Numbered from the stretch's first letter, positions 9,001 through 18,717 are shown. The stretch: 64,000 bases of DNA from Verrucomicrobiales bacterium (GCA_015075445.1 JABTUJ010000010.1:1-64000); one strand, 5' to 3'. Translations and numbers: made by a program. The notes: a model not told the origin generated them from the letters alone.

Positions 9001-10628
9001 GTGGTATTGGCAACGAGTTTCAGGTCAACACGCACGATCAGGCGTATCAGGTCGGCCCCTCCGGTGATGAGGTGCAGCACAAGGCACCGGTGACCATCGC
9101 GTCGGATGGCAGCTTCGTCATCGCCTGGACTTCCGCTGCAGCTGGAGCCGGAAGCATCGGCCAGGATTGCGCGTCCGTGGGTGTGTTCGCCAAAAGGTAT
9201 GACCCCGCCGGGAACGAATTGACTCCGGTTCCGGGCACTCAAGGCAGAGGCATCGGAAACGAGTTCCAGGTGAACTCTCGCTTTGAACAATATCAGGGAG
9301 TGCCGGACCTCGCCATGACAGCGGACGGCCATTTCGTCGTTTCTTGGTATGGCTACGCGGGACAACCGACAGGTCGAGTGGTTGCGAAGGCCTATGCCTC
9401 CGACGGGCAGGTCATCACACCGCCTGAAGGCAGCCAAGGCAATGGGCTGTGCAACGAGTTTGAAGCCACCATCTTTACCGCTGAGGGCTTTCCGGCCGTG
9501 GCCATCGCGCCAAGCGGCAGTTTCATCATTGTCTGGGACGATTGGAGCGGTGCCGATGGTGACTTCAGCGGACCCGGAGCCCCCGCCGGTATTTTCGCCC
9601 GCCGCTACGTCAGCGTGCCCGGCCCCACGCCGATCAGCCCGCTCACCAACGTGCCGGTGCTCCAGTGCCCGGCGGACATCACTGTGAACACCGGTGGGTC
9701 AGGCCAGGCGGCGGTGCCGGACTTGCGCTCCGAGGCCGTGATCACCGGAGTCTGTGCGTCCTGCGCCTCCATTACGGTCACCCAGAATCCGACGCCGGGC
9801 ACCTTGGTCGGCTGTGGTTCGCATTCCGTCGAGCTGACCCTTACCGACACCGCCGGGCACACCGCCAGTTGCACCACTATCTTCACCGTGCAAGGCGCGC
9901 CCGCCGAAATCACCGATCTCACCGCGCCCGCCGCGCCGCTGCCCCTCGGTTCTCTCGCGGAGGTCTCCGTGCAACTGGCCGTGGCGGATGGCTTGCTGCA
10001 AACCGCCACCTTCCACTGGAGCGACGGTTCACCTGACACCGTCACCACGGCGGAACCCGACGGTTCCTGCATGGCCCAGCACGTATACGCCAGCCCCGGC
10101 GTCTATCGTGTCACCGTCACTGCCGAGAACGCCTGTGGCGACGTGGACATCGCCGTGCATGAGTTTGTGGTGGTCTATGATCCCGAAGGCGGCTTCGTGA
10201 CCGGCGGCGGGTGGATCAATTCACCGGCGGGTGCTTATGCCGCTGATCCTTCGCTCACCGGCAAGGCCAACTTCGGCTTCGTCGCGAAATACCAGCCGGG
10301 CGCGAACGTTCCGAGCGGCAACACCGAGTTCCAGTTCAAGGCCGGCGACTTGAACTTCAAGAGCACGAGCTATGACTGGCTGGTGGTCGCCGGGGCCAAG
10401 GCCAAATTCAAGGGCCGCGGCACGGTCAACGGCGCGGGCGACTACGCCTTCCAGCTCACGGCCACGGACGGACAGGTCAACGGCGGTGGCGGCACGGACC
10501 GGTTCCGCATCAAGATCTGGGACCAGTCCGGCGGCGGCGTCATCTACGACAACCAGCCCGGCGACGCCGACACCGCCGACGCCACCACCGCCCTCGGCGG
10601 CGGCAGCATCGTCGTCCACAAGCCGTGA
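6051..10628 (+). CDS. Giant secreted beta-helix protein with post-COAP-1 domain (1525 aa)
   Basis: Exported surface or extracellular protein. The N-terminus has a signal peptide (LAALLVAAASVVIAAPAHA) followed by a parallel beta-helix of about eight units built on NLIGG...RNVISGN...GNFIGTD (residues about 35-600). Residues about 720-1185 hold repeats of the type FAKRYDxxGNEL...GNEFxVN alternating with FIIAW, a bacterial propeller-like repeat. Next come a HYR-like domain (LQCPADITVNTGGSGQAA, about 1200-1280), a PKD domain (about 1285-1370) and a post-COAP-1 domain (GGFVTGGGWINSP to the end). No sortase or PEP-CTERM signal is seen. Adhesion or carbohydrate binding is plausible but not shown. It is the first gene of the plus-strand secretome island. 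Confidence 0.88.
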   Translation: MKTIRTAKSPCRLAALLVAAASVVIAAPAHAATFTVVDSGDAGPGTLRQAIFDANATPGTDTIAFNLPGAAPFSVQPLSQLPDVTDPVLIDGTTQPGFAGTPVIELNGAFASGAANGLKILGGDSTVRGLAINGWTDPAGGFGVWLSGAGNNRIEGCYLGTDIAGTAAQENNAGVLITSSDNNLIGGTTPGTRNVISGNVGTGIQIDPGADNVIQGNFIGTDATGTTAVPNGQAGVFIWLAGGNLVGGASPAERNVISGNSLNGIEVFAVSGPPNVVEGNYIGTDVSGSMALPNQHGVNSSASSAQQIGGTATGAGNLVSGNISTGVAINAGVVEGNFIGTDHTGTAALGNGNGVSLGAGVRVGGNIAAARNLISGNLASGVAMFGGGSFGNVVQGNFIGTDVTGTLAIGNFIGVSAQQNPAGNAIGGAGPGEGNLISGNQTGVDIRSPDNVVQGNLIGTDLTGTLALGNVLGVALYSPSANNLIGGSTPGARNVISGNSHRGVQLQGADGNRILGNLIGTDIAGGLPLGNREGVVLVDSSHNQVGGVNSGEGNIIAHSATDGVIVWNLGAPGVTVGNAIRGNAIHSNGGLGIDLGNNGPTANDSLDADTGANQLQNFPVLASHASAGASTTVQGTLHSTPDTSFALDFFASASPGAGANTQAERFLGSAAAITDSSGNANFSVVLPAATAAGEWITATATDADGNTSELSVSEPVQAPPPAAFNFAPAGPEFQVHTQIVGAQQRPDVAMDANGNSVVVWGSATYSLATSGVFAQRFDSDGNPVGGEFKVNGTGGSKVSVAMAPDGRFVIAWDEGHEIVAKRYDANGNPLPPPAGVLTGSTWGIGNEFIVKTGPPFGNTLPFGGGVSRHRAEVAVDHDGNFIIAWEDKTGADGSDWGVFAKRYDAAGNELVPPTGVPAGSENEFRVNSYTPGLQLVPGAAMASDGGFIITWFSLGQHGGLGGVFAKRYDKEGAELVPPPAIQGSGIGNEFQVNTHDQAYQVGPSGDEVQHKAPVTIASDGSFVIAWTSAAAGAGSIGQDCASVGVFAKRYDPAGNELTPVPGTQGRGIGNEFQVNSRFEQYQGVPDLAMTADGHFVVSWYGYAGQPTGRVVAKAYASDGQVITPPEGSQGNGLCNEFEATIFTAEGFPAVAIAPSGSFIIVWDDWSGADGDFSGPGAPAGIFARRYVSVPGPTPISPLTNVPVLQCPADITVNTGGSGQAAVPDLRSEAVITGVCASCASITVTQNPTPGTLVGCGSHSVELTLTDTAGHTASCTTIFTVQGAPAEITDLTAPAAPLPLGSLAEVSVQLAVADGLLQTATFHWSDGSPDTVTTAEPDGSCMAQHVYASPGVYRVTVTAENACGDVDIAVHEFVVVYDPEGGFVTGGGWINSPAGAYAADPSLTGKANFGFVAKYQPGANVPSGNTEFQFKAGDLNFKSTSYDWLVVAGAKAKFKGRGTVNGAGDYAFQLTATDGQVNGGGGTDRFRIKIWDQSGGGVIYDNQPGDADTADATTALGGGSIVVHKP

Positions 10629-10748
10629 GGAAGCTCCAGCTCACGCGCCAACGTGAAGTCGCGCAGCGGGGAAAATGGAAAGTCAGAGCCTCGCCACCTC
10701 GTCTCCCACGCCTGGCGAGAAGTGGACGCCGCGTGTTCATCGCGCGGC

Positions 10749-10766
10749 GGCTTCCGCGTGGAAGCC
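10749..10766. repeat. Intergenic hairpin in the 10629-11027 gap
   Basis: A GGCTTCC/GGAAGCC stem of 7 bp with loop GCGT lies in the 399-bp gap between the two giant genes. Apart from this hairpin and the promoter-like element near its right end, nothing else was recognised in the gap. Confidence 0.45.
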
Positions 10767-10947
10767 GGGGGGCTGGAGATGCGCCGCTTCATGGGCGCAC
10801 CTTTTCAACGTGGTGGCGCGGGGTTCCAGCCGAGTCAGTCAGTTCCCGCGAGGAAGAGTTTTCCACTGGCTTGGCTGGAAGCCCGCACAACCGGGGGAAT
10901 CCTAGCTTCAATCGGTTTCAGCCACGCTGAATGGATGTGCCCCCTCC

Positions 10948-10988
10948 TCACGTTGCGTGAAAGATTCTGTGGTGACACCCGAATACCG
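10948..10988 (+). promoter_or_regulatory. Promoter-like element, copy 2 (shared with 5934-5975)
   Basis: TCAC-N5-GTGA dyad at 10948-10960, GTGAAAGATTC from 10957, a 17-base gap after GTGAAA, then CGAATACCG ending at 10988. It is 40 bp before the ATG at 11028. Its position argues that the open frame extending upstream to 10653 is not the real start, because the element would then lie inside the coding region. Confidence 0.6.
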
Positions 10989-11027
10989 GCTGGTGAACCT
11001 TCACTCCTCAATCCCCCCCGTCAGACC

Positions 11028-14000
11028 ATGCAGACGCCCCTCTCCGCGCCCGGCCCCCTTTCTCCTGCCATGCCTCCGTGGTTTTCCTCCGGTTCCCGGC
11101 CAGGGCCTTTCCGGTGGTTCGCCGGCCTGCTGCTGGCGACCGGCCTCACGCTGACCGCCCTCGCGCAGCCTGCGGCGCCAGCGCTTGAGGTCGCGATCGA
11201 GCCCGGGGGGCAGGTGGCTCTGGCCTGGCCGGGTTCGACCACGGACTTCGTGCTCGAATCAGCGGATGAACTTACCGTGCCGCCCTCCTGGGAGCGCGCC
11301 GTTGAGGTGCCGGCCGTGGTTGGCGACCGCTTTATGGTCACGGTGGCGGCGGTCGGGGATGCACGCTTCTTCCGGCTTCGCCACGAGCCGCCGCCGGGGA
11401 ACCGCCCGCCCGTTCTCGGCCCCGTCGGTGACCGGACGGTCATAGTGGGTGGCAGCCTCGCCTTCGGGCTGTCGGCCGTGGACCCCGAGGGCGCCCCACT
11501 GCTCTTCTTTGCCTCCCCCGTTCCGGTGCCGGCCAATGCGGCGCTCGATGCGGCCACCGGCGTCTTCACCTTTCGTCCGGGACCCGCCCAGACCGGTTCC
11601 TATCAACTGGCCTTCGGCGTGAGCGACGGTGAAAGCACCGACACTGAGACCGTGACCGTGTCCGTGGTGTCACCGCCGCCCGGGACCGCCACGGCCATCA
11701 CCGGCATCGTGCTCGATACCACGGATGCGGTGGCCGGCAATGAACGACCCGTGGCCGGCGTGCGGGTATCCCTGCTGGGGTTAGCCTCGGAGGCGCTGAC
11801 CGGCGCCGACGGACGCTTCACCCTGACGAACATCCCCGGCGGTCCCCAGGTGCTGGACCTCGACACCGGTGGGGCGCAGCTCGCGCCGGATGGCTCCCCC
11901 TACGCCGGCTTCCGCGAGGAGATCCTGTTGCTGGAGAACGCGGTCAACGTCATTGAGCGGCCGTTCTACCTCCCACGGATCGCCGCCAACAGCCTCACGA
12001 CCGTCAACCCCGCCCAGACCACGGTCGTCCGCAACGACCTCCTCGGGGCTGTTCTCACCATTCCCGCCAACACGGCGAAGATGGATGGCACCAACTACAC
12101 CGGGCAGATCTCCATCTCGCTCGTTCCGGAGTCGCTGGCGCCGGCGGCCCTGCCCGAGGCGCTTGGGTTCGGGGTGCTCATCACGATCCAGCCGGTCGGC
12201 CTCACCTTCGCCACCCCGATCAGGCTCACCCTGCCCAACGTGGACAACTTTGCGCCCGGCACGTTGATGGACCTCTGGTCGTTGGATGCTGGCACGGGGC
12301 AGTTCGTGGTCGTCGGCGCGGGCCGGGTTTCTCCGGACGGAAGGAATGTGGAAACGATCTCGGGCGGCGTCCGGGCGTCGGACTGGCATGGGTTCGTGGG
12401 GCCGCCGCCCGTCCCCCTGAACGCCGCCCAGGGCAGCCCGGACAATGTCGCCTCGCTGGTCCGCCAGCCCAATGACTGTCCCGAGCCGGTCCCGGGCGCG
12501 GCCGTTGATCCGGCCAGCGGCGACCTCACCGCCGCGCACGCGCCCACTCCGGCCCGTTCTTTGGGCGAATCGCGCACCCTGGAGTTCATCTACAGCAGCC
12601 AGGCCGCCGACCCGATGCCGACGGTCCCCGTGGCCACGCAAATCCAGGGAGCCCCGGAATCGGTTTCCCTGCGACCCAGCTTTTACGGCACTCGCGGCAG
12701 CGCCACGTACACGCTCACGCGCGGCCTGGCGGTGGGGCAGACGATCCGCCAGACCGCCGTGCTGGACGCGGCCAACGTGCCCACCGGGGTGCATCCGGTC
12801 CGCATGGATTTGTTCAGCCAGTTCACCCGCTCCTCCGCCGGGAGCAGCTTTTCGACGGAGGCGCTGGTGCTCAACCATCGGAACAGTTGCCTGGGCGTGG
12901 GCTGGTCCATCGGCGGCGTGGCCCGGCTCCATGCCCAGGCCGACGGCAGCCAACTGCTCGTGGAGGGAGCCTCCGCCCTGCGCTACCGGCCCACGCTGAT
13001 GCCCGACGGGACGTTCGCCGGGGCCAGAAGTCAACTCGTTGGCCCCTTGCTCAGTGGCGTTGGCTCGCTCGCCATCGCGGACTTCAACAACGACGGCGCC
13101 CCCGACTGCGTCGTGGCCACCCCATTTCTCGGTGGCACTCCTGCGTTTCCCGGTTCCTTCTCCCTTCTGCTCAACAACCGTCAGGGCGGTTTCGCCCCCG
13201 GCGTGCAGGTGCAGTTGGGCAATGAGGGGAGCGCCCGGATGATCGCGGCCGACATCAACCGGGACGGCAATCAGGATTTGGTCTTCTCCGTCGCCCGCTT
13301 CCAGCAGTTCAGCGGGCGGCTCGTCACCGTGCTCGGCGACGGGCAGGGCGGTTTCGGAACCCGCCAGGTCGTGGCGGATGGACCGGACTTCCGGGACGTG
13401 GTGACGGCTGACGTGAATGGAGACGGCAGCCCCGATCTCCTGGTCCTGAACGCCACCACCAGCGCCGTGGCCGTCTTCCTCGGCCTCGGAGATGGCAGCT
13501 TCCAACCTCCGGTGGAACTTGAGACCACCCCGCGTCCCCTCACGTTGGCGACGACCGACCTGAACCGGGACGGACGCCCGGACCTGCTGGTGCTCAACAA
13601 TGTGTGTTGCGCTTTCGTCGCGGACGCGTCGCTCTCGATCTTCCTTGGGAATGGGGATGCCAGTTTCGAGCGGCAGGACCTCCCGCTTAGCCGAGCACCG
13701 GTCAACCTCGTCACCGGCGACTTCAACCGCGATGGCAATCAGGATGTCGTGATCAGCGCCAACCGGGTGTTCACGACGGATCCCGACGGTGTGGAGATAT
13801 TCCTGGGTGACGGGCAGGGCGGCCTGCGGCCCGGAGGGATTTTCACGGCCGCGAGCAGTTTCCAGTTTCCGCTTCGCGCCGTGGACCTCGACGCGGACGG
13901 CGCGCTGGATTTGGTCTATGTCGCCTTCTTCAACGGAAATTTCTGGGCCGGCGTGTTGCTCGGCAACGGCGGCGGCGGGTTTGGTGTGCCCCGCACCTAT

Positions 14001-17000
14001 TTCGTTGGCAACAACCAGTTCCTCGACCTCGCCCTGGTCGATGTGACCAGTGATGGTCGAACGGATTTGCTCAGCTCCCACAACGGTGCACACCATATCT
14101 CGGTGGCGGATGGCGATGGCTTCGGCGGGTTCGTGACCGCCCGAATTCTCTCTCCCGGAGGCGGTCTGGCGATCGGCACACGGCCTGGAACCTTGATCCC
14201 CGGGGACTTCACCAATGACGGACTGCCGGATGTCTTCACGCTCGCGCCCTCAGGAGGGCGTGTAGTGCCCGGCGACGGCACAACGTTCCAGTCTCCCTTT
14301 CCCGTGATTTCCGCCTTTTTCTATTCGAGCTCGGATGCGGCGGCGGATTTCGACCGCGACGGAAACCTGGATGTCGCGGCCATTACAGTTCTTTTCGGGA
14401 ACGAACTGAGCATCTTCCTTCTGAACGGCCGGGGTGGCGAGAAGGCCCGGCGTGCGATCACGGTCCCAGACAGCAGCATCACATGGCTTTCATCCGCCGA
14501 CTTCAACGAGGACGGCTGGCCGGATCTGGCGGGCCTACGCCCCACGGCGGCAGGCGGACAACTGCTTGTCTTCCTCGCGCGGGGCGACGCGGAATTCCAC
14601 CCGCCTGTCACCCTGACGCTCGGACAGTTCATTTCCAGGGACGGGCCCTTCGGCCTGGGTGATGTCAACGGCGACGGTCATGTGGATTTGGCTGTGCCCC
14701 GTAGCGTGGCCTTCTTCGGGGATACGGCGGCCATCCAACTGTTCCTGGGCGATGGTGACGGCGGGTTCACCGCCGCCTCCAACCCCACCCTGGGCCAGAA
14801 TCTCCTCGCCGCGCCGCTGGGTTCCCGCATCGCGGATGTCAACGGTGACGGCCTGGGCGACATCATCACGCTCATCCCCCGCGACTCTCTTCGCGTTCAT
14901 CTCAGCACGAGCAATGGCGTGCTCGGGTCGGCCGTGGTGTCGCCGATCCCGGTCTCCTTGTCCGGCGGCACCCCGGAGTTCCTCATCGGCGAGTTCACGG
15001 GCGATGGGCGCCTCGACGTGGCCCTGCGCAGCGGCGGTCACCATAGCGTTTTCATCCTGGCTGGCGACGGCAGCGGCGGATTTGTCTCCGGCACGGCGGG
15101 AGCCCTGCTTCCCCTCGGCACGGAAAACTTCGCCGGGCTCGATCTCAACCTGGATGGCGTGTTGGACCTGGTCGGCGGCGTCGGCCTCGGGCAGAACGCG
15201 CTGGCGGTGCTGATCGGTAACGGCCGTCCGGACAACGACACCTTCCTCAGCCCGCCCGGGGATTTCGCCACGCTGCTTCGCAACGCCGACGGCACCTTCA
15301 CCCGCCGCCTGAAGAACGGCACGCGCTTCGAGTTCAACGCCGCCGGCTTCCAGACCGTCGTCGTGGACCGCAACGGCAATGCCACGACCTACGCCTACGA
15401 GGGCGAGAAGCTCATCGAAGTGACCGACCCGGTGGGCTTTAAGACCCGCCTCACTTACGCCGGCAACAAGCTGACCACCGTCTCCTCCTCTGACGGCCGC
15501 GTGACCCGCTACCAGCACGACGGGGCGGGGAACCTGGTCAAGATCACCGATCCGGACGGAAGTTCCCGTCAGTTTGGCTACGACGCACGCGGCCGGATGG
15601 TTTCGCAGACGGACCAAGTGGGTGCCGTGAGCCGCTACGCCTACAACTTTGCCGGCCAGGTCATGCGGGCCGAGCTGGCGGACGGCAGCACGCGCCAGTT
15701 TTCACCCACCGCCGCCGCCGGCCTGGCGGATCCCGGCACCGGCCTGGGCTCGCAGGCAAATCCGCTGCCAACGTTGCTGCGCGAGGACGTGGCGGGCTCG
15801 GTGACCGACGGCAATGGCAACGTCACCGCGTTCAAGACCAGCCCGGCGGGCGAGTTCAACGACATGAGCGCGCCGCTCGGCGTCCGTTCGGTCATCGCGC
15901 GCGACCGCAACGACCTGCCCACCCGCATCGTGCGCGCCAACGGCCGGGTGGACCTGATGACCTACGACGAGTGCGGGAACCTCACCTCCCTCACCGAAGC
16001 CGTGGGCACCGCCTTGGAGCGCCGTTCGACCTACGTCTATGCCGCCAACTCCGACCGCCTGCTCAGCCGCACCGACGCCGAGGGCTACTCCTGGCGCTAC
16101 GAATACGACGCCAAAGGCAACCTGACGAAGCTGACGGACCCGCTCGGCGGGATGCGCCGCTGGGAATACGACATGCGCGGCCTCGTGACCGCGCGCATTG
16201 ACGCCAATGGAAACACCCAGCGCCTGGAATACGACGCCCGCGGGAACCTCGTCGCCGTGGTCAATGCGGGTGGCTTCCGGCGCGAGGTGACCCGCGATGC
16301 GGCCGGTCGTCCCACCGAACTCACCTTCGGCGCGGGCACGCCGGACTTCCGCCGGTGGAACCTCGAGTTCAACGAGCACAACCAGCTTCTCTCCGTCACG
16401 GACGGCGTGGGCGCGAAGACCACGCGCTCCTACGACGCCGCCGGTCGCCTGGTCGCCGTGAAGCGCCCGCTCATCCCGGCGGTGGAGACGGCCTACAACG
16501 CCGTCGGCGGGGTCATCCGGCGAACCCATCCGGTCCGCGGCTCGACCACCTTTGAGCGCGATGCCAACGGGAACGTGATCCGCACGGTCAACGCCCTCGG
16601 CCACGCGAGCACCGCCGTGTTTGACGCCCTGAACCGCCGCACGGAAACCAGCGACCCGCTGGGCAACCAGGTGCGCCGCGCCTACGACGCCCTGGGCAAC
16701 GTGATCTCCGTCACCGATGCCCGGGGCAAGGTCACCTCCTTTGAATACGACCTGCTGGGCCGCCTGGTCAGCCGGACCGATCCCGTGGGCCGGAAACTCA
16801 GCTATCGCTACGACCGGCTGGACCGGCGCATTGAGATCACCAAGGCCGACGGCGTGAAAATCCAGCAGGAGTTCGATTGCCTAGGCAGGATTACGAAGAT
16901 CACCGCGCCGGACGACGTGAGCGTCTTCACCTACGACGCGAACGGCAACCTGCTCACCGCCGAAGACGGCGACAGCGCGCTGACCTACACCTACGATGCC

Positions 17001-18623
17001 TGCAACCGCGTGCTCACCTGCCGCACGCGGATTCTCAACACCACGTTCGATGTCACCGTGACCTACGCCTACAACGCCGTGGGCGAGCGCACGCGGATGA
17101 CCGACTCACTGGGCGGCCTGACCCAATACCAGCGCGACGCCGTGGGGAGGCTGATCAAGCTGGCCTCGTCGGGCTTCGAGGTGCAGTTGGACTTCGATCT
17201 CGCCGACCGGCAGACCGAGGTCCGCCATCCCAATGGCATCGTCAGCCGCTGGACTTACGCCGCCTCCGGCCACCTGACGCAGTTGGAGCACCGCGCCGAC
17301 GCGACGCTGCTGGAGCAATTCGACTACACCTACGACCCGCTGGGCCAGCCCCTCTCCATCGTCGGGCTGACCGGAACCCGCACACAGACCTACGACGAGC
17401 GCGGCCTGGTCCTCACGGGTGGAACCGCAGCCGCGCCGGAAAACTACCTGTGGGATGTAAACGGATCCCCGCTCTCCTGGCCGTTCTCGAACAACCAAGT
17501 CTATGACGACTCCGGGCGGATCACCGCGACCGATGACAAGACCTTCACGAACGATCCCAACGGCAACCGCACCCGCGAGACCCTCAAGGCCACCGGCAGC
17601 ATGCTGGAAATGGCCTACGATTCCCGGAACCGGTTGACGCAGGTCCGGCTGGCCGACGGGACGACCAAGGAGATCCGCTACAACGCGCTGGGTCAGTCCA
17701 TCGAGGACGCCGTGAACGGCGTCCCCACCCGGCGCGTGGTGCGCGACGGAACCCGGCCCGTGGCGGAGACGGATGCCGGCAATGCCGTGCAGGTCCGGAA
17801 CCACTTCGAGGACCGGGGCGAAGCGCCGCTGACCACCGAACGGGGAGGGAACACCTATTCGGCGCAGACCGACGAACGTGGCAACGTCATTGGCGTGGCG
17901 GACTCCTCCGGAGAAACCGCCAACCGCTACGGCTACACGGCGGCGGGCCAGACCGCGGAGAAGTCGGAAACCGTGGAGTTCACGTTCGGATTGAGAGGAC
18001 AGGAAACCGAACCCGCCACGGGTTGGATTGTGTCCGGTGACAACGCCTACGATCCCGCAACCGGTCAGGCCCCCACCGAGGGAGATGCGACGGACGCGCC
18101 CTTCCCGCCGGGGGATGGCGCTTCGGAAGCCGACCAAGTGGCCGCCGTCTTTGGCACAGGTGATTGCTCCGCCGGAGCACCCGGCTGCGAGGTGGGTTGT
18201 TCAGCGGGAGATGGAAGCTGTCCCGAAGCAGAGCCTCCCACCGAAGGTTGCAGCGGGGGTGGTTGCACGGCGTCCTCGCCGCTCACCTGTCCGGTGGACA
18301 TCGGGCCACTGGCTCCGCAGCGAAGCTGCGACGAAATCAAAAGGGAACTGAAGTTGGTGGAAGCCGAATTGTTTCACTCGGAAACCCTTCGGCTTGGCTT
18401 TAACTGGGTGCTCGGCGTCAATCTCGGCAACGATAGTGAATTGGATGAATTGCGTCAGCGGATTGCGGATTTGTCGGACAAACTCAGCGAGTGCGAAAAA
18501 GCTCATGAATTGGTCGATACATTGGATCCGAACGCCCTGCCAGCATCTCCTTCGCTCCTTGATGATTCGAAGCCAGTCGAATCCATCCTCGACGAAATCG
18601 ACGAGGTGCTTGTGATCAATTGA
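11028..18623 (+). CDS. Giant secreted FG-GAP/VCBS and RHS/YD-repeat protein (2531 aa)
   Basis: Exported RHS-family protein. The start at 11028 gives a signal sequence (RWFAGLLLATGLTLTALAQ). Order: Ig/cadherin-like domain (about 120-205), carboxypeptidase-regulatory-like segment (about 225-330), a long beta propeller region with some 14 FG-GAP calcium motifs such as ADFNNDGAPD, ADINRDGNQD and GDVNGDGHVD (about 680-1395), then RHS/YD repeats such as YDAxGNLxxxTDPxG (about 1400-2320). The usual RHS core (YYRARYYD followed by DPxG) is replaced by FGLRGQETEPATG. The C-terminal 200 residues form a Cys/Gly/Pro-rich linker (GCSGGGCT) and a helical tail. The layout recalls TcB/TcC, SpvB and wall-associated RHS proteins that encapsulate a C-terminal payload, but no toxin domain is recognised. 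Confidence 0.9.
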   Translation: MQTPLSAPGPLSPAMPPWFSSGSRPGPFRWFAGLLLATGLTLTALAQPAAPALEVAIEPGGQVALAWPGSTTDFVLESADELTVPPSWERAVEVPAVVGDRFMVTVAAVGDARFFRLRHEPPPGNRPPVLGPVGDRTVIVGGSLAFGLSAVDPEGAPLLFFASPVPVPANAALDAATGVFTFRPGPAQTGSYQLAFGVSDGESTDTETVTVSVVSPPPGTATAITGIVLDTTDAVAGNERPVAGVRVSLLGLASEALTGADGRFTLTNIPGGPQVLDLDTGGAQLAPDGSPYAGFREEILLLENAVNVIERPFYLPRIAANSLTTVNPAQTTVVRNDLLGAVLTIPANTAKMDGTNYTGQISISLVPESLAPAALPEALGFGVLITIQPVGLTFATPIRLTLPNVDNFAPGTLMDLWSLDAGTGQFVVVGAGRVSPDGRNVETISGGVRASDWHGFVGPPPVPLNAAQGSPDNVASLVRQPNDCPEPVPGAAVDPASGDLTAAHAPTPARSLGESRTLEFIYSSQAADPMPTVPVATQIQGAPESVSLRPSFYGTRGSATYTLTRGLAVGQTIRQTAVLDAANVPTGVHPVRMDLFSQFTRSSAGSSFSTEALVLNHRNSCLGVGWSIGGVARLHAQADGSQLLVEGASALRYRPTLMPDGTFAGARSQLVGPLLSGVGSLAIADFNNDGAPDCVVATPFLGGTPAFPGSFSLLLNNRQGGFAPGVQVQLGNEGSARMIAADINRDGNQDLVFSVARFQQFSGRLVTVLGDGQGGFGTRQVVADGPDFRDVVTADVNGDGSPDLLVLNATTSAVAVFLGLGDGSFQPPVELETTPRPLTLATTDLNRDGRPDLLVLNNVCCAFVADASLSIFLGNGDASFERQDLPLSRAPVNLVTGDFNRDGNQDVVISANRVFTTDPDGVEIFLGDGQGGLRPGGIFTAASSFQFPLRAVDLDADGALDLVYVAFFNGNFWAGVLLGNGGGGFGVPRTYFVGNNQFLDLALVDVTSDGRTDLLSSHNGAHHISVADGDGFGGFVTARILSPGGGLAIGTRPGTLIPGDFTNDGLPDVFTLAPSGGRVVPGDGTTFQSPFPVISAFFYSSSDAAADFDRDGNLDVAAITVLFGNELSIFLLNGRGGEKARRAITVPDSSITWLSSADFNEDGWPDLAGLRPTAAGGQLLVFLARGDAEFHPPVTLTLGQFISRDGPFGLGDVNGDGHVDLAVPRSVAFFGDTAAIQLFLGDGDGGFTAASNPTLGQNLLAAPLGSRIADVNGDGLGDIITLIPRDSLRVHLSTSNGVLGSAVVSPIPVSLSGGTPEFLIGEFTGDGRLDVALRSGGHHSVFILAGDGSGGFVSGTAGALLPLGTENFAGLDLNLDGVLDLVGGVGLGQNALAVLIGNGRPDNDTFLSPPGDFATLLRNADGTFTRRLKNGTRFEFNAAGFQTVVVDRNGNATTYAYEGEKLIEVTDPVGFKTRLTYAGNKLTTVSSSDGRVTRYQHDGAGNLVKITDPDGSSRQFGYDARGRMVSQTDQVGAVSRYAYNFAGQVMRAELADGSTRQFSPTAAAGLADPGTGLGSQANPLPTLLREDVAGSVTDGNGNVTAFKTSPAGEFNDMSAPLGVRSVIARDRNDLPTRIVRANGRVDLMTYDECGNLTSLTEAVGTALERRSTYVYAANSDRLLSRTDAEGYSWRYEYDAKGNLTKLTDPLGGMRRWEYDMRGLVTARIDANGNTQRLEYDARGNLVAVVNAGGFRREVTRDAAGRPTELTFGAGTPDFRRWNLEFNEHNQLLSVTDGVGAKTTRSYDAAGRLVAVKRPLIPAVETAYNAVGGVIRRTHPVRGSTTFERDANGNVIRTVNALGHASTAVFDALNRRTETSDPLGNQVRRAYDALGNVISVTDARGKVTSFEYDLLGRLVSRTDPVGRKLSYRYDRLDRRIEITKADGVKIQQEFDCLGRITKITAPDDVSVFTYDANGNLLTAEDGDSALTYTYDACNRVLTCRTRILNTTFDVTVTYAYNAVGERTRMTDSLGGLTQYQRDAVGRLIKLASSGFEVQLDFDLADRQTEVRHPNGIVSRWTYAASGHLTQLEHRADATLLEQFDYTYDPLGQPLSIVGLTGTRTQTYDERGLVLTGGTAAAPENYLWDVNGSPLSWPFSNNQVYDDSGRITATDDKTFTNDPNGNRTRETLKATGSMLEMAYDSRNRLTQVRLADGTTKEIRYNALGQSIEDAVNGVPTRRVVRDGTRPVAETDAGNAVQVRNHFEDRGEAPLTTERGGNTYSAQTDERGNVIGVADSSGETANRYGYTAAGQTAEKSETVEFTFGLRGQETEPATGWIVSGDNAYDPATGQAPTEGDATDAPFPPGDGASEADQVAAVFGTGDCSAGAPGCEVGCSAGDGSCPEAEPPTEGCSGGGCTASSPLTCPVDIGPLAPQRSCDEIKRELKLVEAELFHSETLRLGFNWVLGVNLGNDSELDELRQRIADLSDKLSECEKAHELVDTLDPNALPASPSLLDDSKPVESILDEIDEVLVIN

Positions 18624-18717
18624 TCACCACCCGCTTCCCCCCCCACGTCTTCCGGCTCAGCTCCAATCTCCCGGGCTAGCTGACTCTCGCAACCTTGACC
18701 ACCTGACTCCATCCAAC

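Noticed and set aside
10653..11027. Upstream extension of the RHS protein by 125 codons
   Set aside because: It contains the promoter-like element and a hairpin and would bury the signal peptide; ATG 11028 is preferred.
11781..14096. 771-codon open frame antisense to the FG-GAP region
   Set aside because: Opposite strand contains 14 clear calcium motifs; the antisense product is a repetitive shadow of them.
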